A stretch of 64,000 nucleotides of DNA from JANQGH01 sp039819285 (GTDB taxonomy: Bacteria > Pseudomonadota > Alphaproteobacteria > DSM-16000 > Inquilinaceae). The number at the start of each line of letters is the position of its first letter. Positions within the stretch are counted from its first letter, which is position 1. The notes under the pieces are model-generated. The model did no database searches and was not told the origin of the DNA. It was given only the letters and a program-made list of their open reading frames with translations. A program made the position numbers and the translations under genes. Shown here in pieces: positions 32,753 through 39,994 of the stretch. The stretch is from assembly GCA_039819285.1 (NCBI GenBank), contig JBCBSH010000001.1, positions 32,863 through 96,862 on the forward strand, given 5' to 3'.

Positions 32753-32789
32753 GTAAACATTGATTGTATGACTGATTGTATCAGTTTAC
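32753..32789. promoter_or_regulatory. Nested dyad and direct repeat, probable GntR operator
   Basis: Between divergent dctP and the lyase gene lie outer arms GTAAAC (32753-32758) and GTTTAC (32784-32789), an inner palindrome CTGAT-TGT-ATCAG (32772-32784), and a direct repeat TGATTGTAT (32761-32769, 32773-32781). TNGT/ACNA-like cores are usual for FCD-type GntR proteins, and such a gene follows the lyase. Confidence 0.6.
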
Positions 32790-32819
32790 GATGACGTCGC
32801 AGCCTGGGAGAATGTCAGC

Positions 32820-33737
32820 GTGCGCGATAAGGATCTTCGCGGTGTCATCGCCGCCTCACTAACGCCGGTCACAGAAGGGCTGGAGATCGATACCGATCGC
32901 CTCGGCGCCCATAGTGCCGGCCTGCTGGACCAGGGCTGTGATTTCGTCTCGGTGTTCGGCACGACCGGCGAGGGGGCGTCTTTTTCGCCCCAACAGAAGA
33001 TCGCCGCGTTGCGGGCGATGGCCGCTGGCGGCGGCGTCGCCATGGATCGCCTGGTCCCGGCCGTGATCGGCTCGACCATCGACGGTGCCATTCGCGTGCT
33101 GGATGCGACCGCCGATCTGGGCTGTCGCGCGGCGCTGGTATTGCCGCCCTACTATTATGCCGCCGGAGAGGAGGGCATTGCCGCCTTCTACGACGCGGTG
33201 CTGCAGAAGGCGGCGGCCCCGGATCTGCCGGTCATTCTCTATCACATACCGGATCGCAGCCGGGTGCCGATCACGCCCGGTTTGACTCGCCGTCTCGTCG
33301 ATCGCCACGGGATGAGGATCGTCGGGATCAAGGACTCGACCGGCGATCCGGATTACGGTGTGATGCTGGCCCGGACATTTCCCGGTCTCGCGATCTTCAC
33401 GGGCGACGACAGGGTTCTGCCGGATCTGCTGGCGGCCGGCGGTGCCGGGCTGATTGGCGGCCTGCCGAACCTGTTCGCCCCCGACTTGGCCGCCCTTTGC
33501 CGGTCGCCGCAAGGCGAGGATGGGCCACGGCTGATCCGACTTGCCAAGGCCCGGATCGACGCGGTCGACCATGAAGACGGCATCGCGGTCATGAAAGGCA
33601 TTCTGGCGCGCGCCACCGATGACCCAAGCTGGCGGCGCGTCATGCCGCCGCTTTTGCCATCGAGCGACGCGCGGTTGGATGAGGTCCAACACGCACTTGC
33701 CGCTGCGGGTCCTGGGCCGGGCGTGGCGGCGGCCTGA
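32820..33737 (+). CDS. Dihydrodipicolinate synthase/N-acetylneuraminate lyase family enzyme
   Basis: A 305-residue class I aldolase-type lyase. It has GTTGEGASFS (substrate carboxylate loop, about 45-54), the tyrosine segment ILYHIPDRSRVPI, and the Schiff-base lysine in GIKDSTGDPDYG (about 163). GTG 32820 is the start, with GGGAG upstream. Context with a TRAP importer, an FCD-GntR regulator and a glycosidase argues for cleaving or dehydrating a sugar-derived 2-keto acid rather than lysine synthesis. The exact substrate is open. Confidence 0.9.
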   Translation: MRDKDLRGVIAASLTPVTEGLEIDTDRLGAHSAGLLDQGCDFVSVFGTTGEGASFSPQQKIAALRAMAAGGGVAMDRLVPAVIGSTIDGAIRVLDATADLGCRAALVLPPYYYAAGEEGIAAFYDAVLQKAAAPDLPVILYHIPDRSRVPITPGLTRRLVDRHGMRIVGIKDSTGDPDYGVMLARTFPGLAIFTGDDRVLPDLLAAGGAGLIGGLPNLFAPDLAALCRSPQGEDGPRLIRLAKARIDAVDHEDGIAVMKGILARATDDPSWRRVMPPLLPSSDARLDEVQHALAAAGPGPGVAAA

Positions 33738-33741
33738 CCTC

Positions 33742-34419
33742 GTGGCAAGCCCCCCTGCAGCGGCCCGACAAGCGGCTGGCGCGTCCGTCAAACAGGCGGC
33801 CTATGAGGGCTTTCAACAGGCGCTGCTGACCGGCCGGTTGCGGCCGGGCCAACTGGTCTCGCAGCGCCAGATGGTGGCCATCCTGGGCGTTTCGATCGGC
33901 GCCCTGCGTGAACTCTTGCCCCGCTTGGAAACCGAGGGGCTGCTGACCGTTCTGCCTCAGCGCGGCATCCAGATCACGGCAATCGATCTGCCCATGATCC
34001 GCGATGCCTTTCAGATGCGCGCTGCCTACGAGCGAGAGGCGGTGATCACCGCCGTGCGCCGGATGCCGGACGACGAGCTGACACGCCAACGGGCCTTGCA
34101 CGTCGACATTATGGACCGGACCAGGAAGGACGCCACGCCGGCAATCCTGGCCGAGGGCCAGACCATCGACAGCGGTTTCCACGACCTGCTGATCGACGCC
34201 ACCGGCAACGAACTGTTGGTCCGTGCCTATAGCATCAACGCGATCCGCATCAGGCTGATCAAGCTCGACCGCATCCTGCTGAACCCCGAGATCCTGCCGG
34301 CGGCGTTCGGCGACCATCTCGCCATCATCGACGCCATGCTGGCCCGCGATACCGCCGGCGCGGTGGAGGCCATGGATCACCACATTCGCAACGCCCGCGA
34401 ACGCGCCGTTTCGTTTTGA
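33742..34419 (+). CDS. GntR-family regulator with FCD domain
   Basis: A 225-residue regulator. The winged helix (residues 10-75: QAAYEGFQQALLTGRLRPGQLVSQRQMVAILGVSIGALRELLPRLETEGLLT in pieces) is followed by an all-helical FCD ligand domain with the metal-binding pattern: DSGFHDLLIDATGN and FGDHLAIIDAMLARDTAGAVEAMDHHI. GTG 33742 lies 4 bases after the lyase stop, so the two are co-translated. It probably senses the imported acid or a derivative and acts at the dyads at 32753-32789. Confidence 0.9.
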   Translation: MASPPAAARQAAGASVKQAAYEGFQQALLTGRLRPGQLVSQRQMVAILGVSIGALRELLPRLETEGLLTVLPQRGIQITAIDLPMIRDAFQMRAAYEREAVITAVRRMPDDELTRQRALHVDIMDRTRKDATPAILAEGQTIDSGFHDLLIDATGNELLVRAYSINAIRIRLIKLDRILLNPEILPAAFGDHLAIIDAMLARDTAGAVEAMDHHIRNARERAVSF

Positions 34420-34456
34420 CGCGAATGGACGCCTAGCCGCCAAACGGAGAGCCCGC

Positions 34457-36862
34457 GTGCCCGAACAGCCGCCATCAGCGACGCCGATGCTGCACATGAT
34501 CGGCAATGCCCATCTGGACCCCGTCTGGCTCTGGCGCTGGCAGGAAGGCTGCGCGGAGGCGCTTAGCACCTGCTGGGCCGCCATTGACCGGCTCGAGGAA
34601 AGCGACGACTTCATCTTCACCAAGGGCGAGGCGCAGGTCTATCTCTGGATCGAAGAGCTCGATCCCGCCCTGTTCGAGCGCATCCGGCATTTCGTCGCCG
34701 AAGGCCGCTGGGTCATCGTGAACGGCTGGTGGATCCAGCCGGACTGCAACATCCCGTCCGGCGAGTCCGTGATCCGCCAAGCGCTCTACGGCAAGCGCTA
34801 CTTTCAGTCTCGCTTCGGCGTCGATGTCGATGTTGGCTACAATGTCGACAGTTTCGGCCATGCCGGCACGTTCCCAATGCTGTTGCGGCACACGGGCTCG
34901 TCGAAATACGTCTTCAGTCGCCCGGCCGAAGACGAGATGGATTTGCCGCAAGAGCTGTTCGTCTGGGCGTCGCCCGACGGATCGGCGGTTACCGCCTTCC
35001 GCATCCAGGGTGCTTACAACACGTCGAAGCGCAACATGCAGGTGCCGGAGAAGATCCCGCTGCACTACGCGCTGAGCGCCAAGGCGGGCCATTCCTACAT
35101 GGCGTTCTTCGGCGTTGGCAACCATGGCGGGGCGCCGACGAAGGCGGAGCTGCGCGAAATCGATGGCCGCATCGCCGCCGGCGAGCCCCTGAAATACTCC
35201 GACCCCAGTCGCTTCTTCGCCGAGACCGCGTCGGAGGACCTGCCCAAGGTGGACGGTGAGCTGCAGTTCCATGCCGTTGGCTGCTACGCCGTAGCTAGTG
35301 ATCTCAAGCAGTTGAACCGGCGCGCGGAGTCGATCTTGGAACAGGCAGAGGCCGCCGCTACCCTGGCAATGGTGCGCGCCGGTGCGGAGTATCCGCGCCA
35401 GGCGTTCGAGCAGATGTGGCGCCGGCTGCTGTTCAACCAGTTTCACGACACGCTGGGCGGCACCAGCCTGCACACCGCCTGCGAAGACTCGGTGTTCGAA
35501 CTGTCGTCCGTAATCGCGGATGCCGAGATTGCCCTCAACGCGGCTGTCCGCCTGCTGGCCGCCCTGATCGCCCCGCCAAGGGACCCGACGGATGGCACGT
35601 TCGTCGTCGTTAACCTGAACGGTGCCGAGTTCGACGGGCTGATTGAGGCAGAACCCTGGGTCGACAAGGATGTCGTCTCGCCGCGTACCTTGCGCGACGA
35701 TCAGGACCGCGTCGTGCCCCTGCAATACATCGACCCGTACGGCAAGACGCCGGGGCTGCAGCGCCTGGCGTTTCGGGCGCGGATACCGGCCTTCGGCTAT
35801 CGGGTTTTCCGTTTCACGATCGATGACGCGGGTGCCGCGAGCCCGGGCATGGTGTTCGGCAGCCGGGTCGAGGCGCGGGAGTTCGAAACCGAAGGCTACC
35901 GGCTGAGGCTCGACCCGGCGACGGGCGCCATCGCGAGCCTGGAAAACAAGCGCACGGGTCTCGACCTGTTCTCAGGCCTCGCCCATCGTGGACTGATCGT
36001 GGAGGACCGTACCGACACCTGGGGCCACGGCACGCACAGCTTTCCTTGCGAGGGCGAGGATCTGGCCTTGCAAGAGGTCTGCCTGATCGAAGACGGCCCG
36101 GTTCAAAAGACCATCGAGGTTGTAGCCCGTCGCGGCCCGACCACCATGACAACGGCGGTCGTACTGCCCGCCGACCCGGATTTGCCGGTGGAGTTGCGGG
36201 TAACATTGGATTGGCAGGAAAAGGCCAAGCTGTTCCGGCTGGCCTATCCGCTATCGGCCACGGCGTTTGAGTATGAGGTGCCGGCCGGCTGGCAGGACCG
36301 GCCCGATGTCGGTCACGAGGTGCCCGGCTTGCGCTGGGTGCGGGCGGTCGGCCCCGACCAGACGGTGGTCGTCGCCAACGACGCCAAATACTCATACGCG
36401 GCAAAGGACGAGACGCTGTATGTCACTGTCGTTCGCTCGCCGGTCTTCGCCCACCACGACCCGGTCGAGCTTCGCGACGACGCCCATCTGCGCTATATGG
36501 ACCAAGGGCCACAAAGCTTCTCACTACGCCTTTTTGGTGATCGTCAGGTAACGCGCCGCCAGGCCCAGATCATGGCCGACACTCTGACCAAGCCGCCGAT
36601 TGTCACCACCCATGTCGCCCGCCATGGGTTCGCCGATCACGCCGGTACCTGGCTTGACCTGCGAGCCGGCGAGGGCTCGGCGATCACGGCCATCAAGGCG
36701 GCGGAGGACACGGACGACGTGATTGTCCGCGTCGTGGAACTGGACGGCGAGGCCGGACGATTAAGTCACCACGACAGTCATGTTTCGATCCGCGGTCGTG
36801 GCATTCTGTCGGCCCGGCTGAGCAACGGTCGCCTGACCGAAACCGACGGTTTGGAGCGGTAG
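34457..36862 (+). CDS. Glycoside hydrolase family 38 alpha-mannosidase
   Basis: An 801-residue cytoplasmic alpha-mannosidase-like retaining hydrolase. The zinc-binding start HLDPVWLWRW (His19, Asp21), the nucleophile Asp131 in YNVDSFGHAGTFPM, and RLLFNQFHDTLGGTSL (histidine and aspartate of the metal site) are all present; the C-terminal half is the beta-sandwich part. There is no signal peptide, so substrates must first be imported. GTG 34457 follows GGAGAG. It lies 37 bp behind the GntR gene and is probably in its operon, linking a mannoside to this catabolic locus. Confidence 0.92.
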   Translation: MPEQPPSATPMLHMIGNAHLDPVWLWRWQEGCAEALSTCWAAIDRLEESDDFIFTKGEAQVYLWIEELDPALFERIRHFVAEGRWVIVNGWWIQPDCNIPSGESVIRQALYGKRYFQSRFGVDVDVGYNVDSFGHAGTFPMLLRHTGSSKYVFSRPAEDEMDLPQELFVWASPDGSAVTAFRIQGAYNTSKRNMQVPEKIPLHYALSAKAGHSYMAFFGVGNHGGAPTKAELREIDGRIAAGEPLKYSDPSRFFAETASEDLPKVDGELQFHAVGCYAVASDLKQLNRRAESILEQAEAAATLAMVRAGAEYPRQAFEQMWRRLLFNQFHDTLGGTSLHTACEDSVFELSSVIADAEIALNAAVRLLAALIAPPRDPTDGTFVVVNLNGAEFDGLIEAEPWVDKDVVSPRTLRDDQDRVVPLQYIDPYGKTPGLQRLAFRARIPAFGYRVFRFTIDDAGAASPGMVFGSRVEAREFETEGYRLRLDPATGAIASLENKRTGLDLFSGLAHRGLIVEDRTDTWGHGTHSFPCEGEDLALQEVCLIEDGPVQKTIEVVARRGPTTMTTAVVLPADPDLPVELRVTLDWQEKAKLFRLAYPLSATAFEYEVPAGWQDRPDVGHEVPGLRWVRAVGPDQTVVVANDAKYSYAAKDETLYVTVVRSPVFAHHDPVELRDDAHLRYMDQGPQSFSLRLFGDRQVTRRQAQIMADTLTKPPIVTTHVARHGFADHAGTWLDLRAGEGSAITAIKAAEDTDDVIVRVVELDGEAGRLSHHDSHVSIRGRGILSARLSNGRLTETDGLER

Positions 36863-36881
36863 TACGGGATCGTCTGCCCGG

Positions 36882-37379
36882 TCATCGATCGCGTCCGAGA
36901 ACTGCAATGGCATCGACCTCGAACAGCACCCCGTCGAGCGCGAGGCGAGGGACCGGGACCAAGGTCTGTGCCGGCAGTCTGTCGCCAAACATCGCCCGCA
37001 CTTCCTGTGCCATCAGGGGCAGCATAGACGGGTCGTAGTCGACGACGTAGGTCGTGATCCTGGCCACCTGTCCCGGCTCGGCGCCGGTCGCCTCGAGGGC
37101 CGTGCGCAGGTTGGCGTAGGATTGCCGAAGTTGGTCGGCAAATCGGTGCGACAAGGTGCCGGTGCTGTCCTCCCCGGTCTGGCCGGCGATGAAGGCAATT
37201 CTGTCTGCGCCTTCGGCCAGAACGGCATGACTGTAGCCGTTCGGCGCCGGATCGTAGAGATCGGCGGGTTTGACGATGGTCAACTCCACGCCTTGCGCAT
37301 GGGCGACGGGGCCGGCTTGCAACTGTGTAGCCATGATTGGAAGTGCTCCCAAGATGAGTGCGGTTCTGAATGTGCGCAT
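36882..37379 (-). CDS. Exported RidA-family protein
   Basis: A 165-residue RidA-like protein with an N-terminal signal peptide (RTALILGALPIMATQLQAGPVAHA), so it probably acts in the periplasm, unlike the cytoplasmic RidA at 1976. The fold is supported by RIAFIAGQTGEDSTG, LRQSYANLRTALEATGAEPGQVARITTYVVDY and the C-terminal FEVDAIAVLG. The family residue that binds the substrate carboxylate is not clearly kept (QTLVPVPRLALDG), so deaminase activity is uncertain. It precedes the ECF41 sigma gene by 51 bp on the same strand's downstream side and may be read through from it. Confidence 0.82.
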   Translation of the reverse strand: MRTFRTALILGALPIMATQLQAGPVAHAQGVELTIVKPADLYDPAPNGYSHAVLAEGADRIAFIAGQTGEDSTGTLSHRFADQLRQSYANLRTALEATGAEPGQVARITTYVVDYDPSMLPLMAQEVRAMFGDRLPAQTLVPVPRLALDGVLFEVDAIAVLGRDR

Positions 37380-37429
37380 GACGGTTGCTCCGTCGCTATC
37401 GCTTTGAAGGCTTTGCCGTTATGGACCCG

Positions 37430-38314
37430 TTAGTGGATCGTGGCGTCGTCGAGATGGATCAGCTTGTCAGGATTTCGAACGATGTAGATGTCGGTTACGC
37501 GGCCGGCATCGTCGTAGGCGAACGACACCGCGGCGTGGATCTCGCCCCGATCCCTAACAATCACACCCCGTGTGCCATTGATGTCGGCCTCCAGCCACTC
37601 GAACCCGGCCCAATAGCTCCGCAAGCTGTCGGAAACAAACGCCAGCACGTCGGGTTTGCCGTGCAGCGTCTCTAGGACCGCCGGTACCTTGCCGCCGCCA
37701 TCGGCGCTGAGCCTGACATCCTCGGATAGAAGGGCGGTCAACTCGCCGGTGTTCCCACCTGCTATGGCGCCTTTAAAGGCGCTAAGAAGTTGGTCCTGCC
37801 GCTCGGCCGGCGTTATGTGCCGGACTTTCGCTTGCCCAATGCTGGCTTTTGCCCGGGACACCAGTTTGCGGCAGGCCTCTTCGCGGATATCGAGCGTCGC
37901 GGCGACTTGATCATACGAGACGTCGAAGATGTCGTGCAGAATGTATGCCGCCCGCTCCTTCGGCGTCAGCCGCTCCAGCATCAGCAGGAACGCCGTGGTG
38001 AGCGATGCCGACAGGTCCAGCTTGTCCTGCACGTCGCTTTCGATCGGCGTCTGTATCGGCTCGGGCAACCAGGCGCCGACATAGTCGACCCGTTTACGGT
38101 GGGCGGCGCGCAGCATGTCGAGGCAGCGCCGTGTGCAGGTGGCCGTCAGCCAGGCGGCATCATTCTCGATCAGCGCTTGGTCTGCGCTCGCCCATTTCAC
38201 GAACGTGTCCTGTACCGCGTCCTCGGCATCCGCGCGGGACCCCAGCATGCGATAGGCCAGACCCATGAGTGTGGGCCGGGCGTTTTCGAACACCCTGTCG
38301 TAATCGCGATCCAT
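37430..38314 (-). CDS. ECF41-group RNA polymerase sigma factor
   Basis: A 294-residue sigma-70 family protein. Sigma region 2 is at about 8-75 (MGLAYRMLGSRADAEDAVQDTFVKW) and region 4 at about 105-165. A C-terminal SnoaL-like extension takes the place of an anti-sigma factor. The three ECF41 signature motifs are all present: WLPEP (82-86), DGGGK (205-209) and NPDKL (281-285). ATG 38314 fits the family; ATG 38350 is an alternative overlapping the upstream gene. In this group the extension controls the sigma's own activity, and the usual target is the neighbouring carboxymuconolactone decarboxylase gene. Confidence 0.95.
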   Translation of the reverse strand: MDRDYDRVFENARPTLMGLAYRMLGSRADAEDAVQDTFVKWASADQALIENDAAWLTATCTRRCLDMLRAAHRKRVDYVGAWLPEPIQTPIESDVQDKLDLSASLTTAFLLMLERLTPKERAAYILHDIFDVSYDQVAATLDIREEACRKLVSRAKASIGQAKVRHITPAERQDQLLSAFKGAIAGGNTGELTALLSEDVRLSADGGGKVPAVLETLHGKPDVLAFVSDSLRSYWAGFEWLEADINGTRGVIVRDRGEIHAAVSFAYDDAGRVTDIYIVRNPDKLIHLDDATIH

Positions 38315-38319
38315 CCTTG

Positions 38320-38751
38320 TCAATGCCCCGAGATAGCGATGCGGTTCCACAAATTGATCATGGCGATCGTGGCGGTGAGGACGGCGATTTGCTCATCGGA
38401 GAAACTTTCCCGCAGTCGCGCGCGCAGCGCGCCTCTATCGATGTGCGGATCCAGCGTCGTCAGCGCCTCGGTCCAGGCCAGCGCCGCCTTTTCCGCTTCG
38501 CTAAAATCGCTGCCATAGTCCCAGACGATCACCCGGTCCAGTCGTTCGCTGGTTTCGCCGTCGTCCCGTGCCTCGCGCGTATGCATCCTGACGCAGAAAC
38601 CACAGCGGTTGATCTGCGAGGCCCGCAACTGCACCAGATGATGGATGGTCCGGTCGAGACCGTGGCCGTCCATGACCTTTTGGATGCCCGCCAATGCGGT
38701 GAGCACATCTGGGATCTCGCGTTCGTTGTTCACGGCCTTGGTATTGTCCAT
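38320..38751 (-). CDS. Carboxymuconolactone decarboxylase/AhpD-like protein
   Basis: A 143-residue all-helical protein with the AhpD-type redox motif Cys50-x-x-Cys53 and His57 (NRCGFCVRMHTREAR). AhpD-like members reduce peroxides or disulfides; true decarboxylases lack the cysteine pair. It lies directly upstream of the ECF41 sigma gene (6 bp) and has an ECF41-type promoter at 38796-38822, the arrangement described for this sigma group. The likely role is defence against an oxidative or electrophilic stress. Confidence 0.93.
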   Translation of the reverse strand: MDNTKAVNNEREIPDVLTALAGIQKVMDGHGLDRTIHHLVQLRASQINRCGFCVRMHTREARDDGETSERLDRVIVWDYGSDFSEAEKAALAWTEALTTLDPHIDRGALRARLRESFSDEQIAVLTATIAMINLWNRIAISGH

Positions 38752-38795
38752 GGTGGCGTCTTTCGTGATTGGTTAGTTGCGCATTCGACCTTAAG

Positions 38796-38822
38796 GACGA
38801 TTCAGCGCCGCCGCTTGTGACA
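38796..38822 (-). promoter_or_regulatory. ECF41-type promoter of the CMD-sigma operon
   Basis: Minus strand: TGTCACA (38822-38816), 16-base spacer, CGTC (38799-38796). This matches the known ECF41 promoter pattern in both boxes. Transcription would begin near 38788, about 37 bases before the ATG at 38751, and would include the sigma gene, giving positive autoregulation. Confidence 0.85.
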
Positions 38823-39024
38823 CCACGTCGCGCAGTTTGCTGAGATGCCCTTGATGGGACGGTCCCGTATCGTATACAAAACAAGCAGGAATGAGTGCCG
38901 TCTCGCGCTGGCGATCGCAAACGCTGAAGGTCGCTGAATTGCTTGCCGGAATCCAGAAATCACTCAATATTTATAGACATTTATCTTCTCATCTGGATCG
39001 CGCCGCACTGTCCTCCGCTGGCAA

Positions 39025-39042
39025 AATTTGGCTTGCCAAATT
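39025..39042. promoter_or_regulatory. Perfect 18-bp palindrome upstream of the hydrolase/CaiB operon
   Basis: Arms AATTTGGC and GCCAAATT around two T bases. It lies in the AT-rich interval 38823-39166, which has no gene. The same interval contains TTGTATACG at 39062-39070 and its inverse CGTATACAA at 38871-38879. These are candidate operators for the hydrolase/CaiB operon; no regulator gene is adjacent to name. Confidence 0.5.
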
Positions 39043-39166
39043 GATTTAGAGATGCTCCATATTGTATACGTTTTGCCATAGATCCGTGCGCAAGCAGATG
39101 GCGACACCGCCGTTAAACATGCGTTCCGATCATCCCCAACCAGGCGCAGCGTCAGGGATTCCGAAC

Positions 39167-39994
39167 ATGCCGATCGAGACGATCAACAACCACCAGATGT
39201 ACTACGAGATTCATGGCGAGGGTCCGCCGCTGCTGCTGATGGGCGGCTGGGGCACGTACTGCCACGGCGCGCACTATCATCTGCCGCGCGGCCTTGCAGA
39301 CCACTACCAGGTCGTGATCTTCGACCATCGCGGGATTGGCGAATCCGACGATGACCTGACAGTCACCCCCAGCATGCGCCTTTACGCGGACGACGCGGCC
39401 GGCTTGCTGGAACATCTGGGCCTTACCGATGTGCATCTGATCGGCCTGGTCGGCATGGGCGCGTGCATCAGCCAGGAGATGGCGATCAATCGGCCGGAGC
39501 TGGTGCGCAGCATGACCAACCTGGCGGCCTGGGCGCGGCCCGATGCCTTCTTTACCGACCAGATCGAAATGCTGCGCAGCGTCCATCGGGATATGGGCTG
39601 GGAGGCGTTTCAAAAGCTGGTGTGCGTCCTGTCGCTGGAGCCGGAATTCTACCTGGCGAACCGGGATCGTGTTCTGGGGCCGCAGGGCCCGTGGCGCGAG
39701 GTCAACGGCCGGTTCGAAGCCCACAGCCGGCTGATCGATGCCTGCCTGGCGCATGACACGCTCGACCGGCTGCCCAGCGTCTCGGCACCGACCCTGATCG
39801 TGCACTGTCCCCTTGACCAGGTAACCGGCCCGCGCCTGACCGTTCCCATCGCAAAGGCGATACCCGGTGCCCGCGAGGTGACCTTGGAAGGTGCCGCGCA
39901 CGTCATCGCGGGCAGGGAGCTACGGGGCAGGTTTGCCAAGGTCTTGCTGGAGTTCCTTCACGATGTCGATGCAGCACAGGCGCAGTCGGCATGA
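39167..39994 (+). CDS. Alpha/beta-hydrolase fold protein lacking the standard nucleophile
   Basis: About 275 residues with an alpha/beta-hydrolase fold: oxyanion region PLLLMGGWG, VIFDHRGIGESDD, the acid Asp in TLIVHCPLDQVTG and His in GAAHVIAG. The nucleophile elbow, however, reads HLIGLVGMGACISQ where GxSxG is expected, so the serine is replaced by glycine, and a nearby cysteine is the only alternative. It may be a non-hydrolytic member. Start uncertain (ATG 39167 or 39119). Its stop overlaps the CaiB gene start (ATGA), so it probably serves the same CoA-ester pathway. Confidence 0.8.
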   Translation: MPIETINNHQMYYEIHGEGPPLLLMGGWGTYCHGAHYHLPRGLADHYQVVIFDHRGIGESDDDLTVTPSMRLYADDAAGLLEHLGLTDVHLIGLVGMGACISQEMAINRPELVRSMTNLAAWARPDAFFTDQIEMLRSVHRDMGWEAFQKLVCVLSLEPEFYLANRDRVLGPQGPWREVNGRFEAHSRLIDACLAHDTLDRLPSVSAPTLIVHCPLDQVTGPRLTVPIAKAIPGAREVTLEGAAHVIAGRELRGRFAKVLLEFLHDVDAAQAQSA

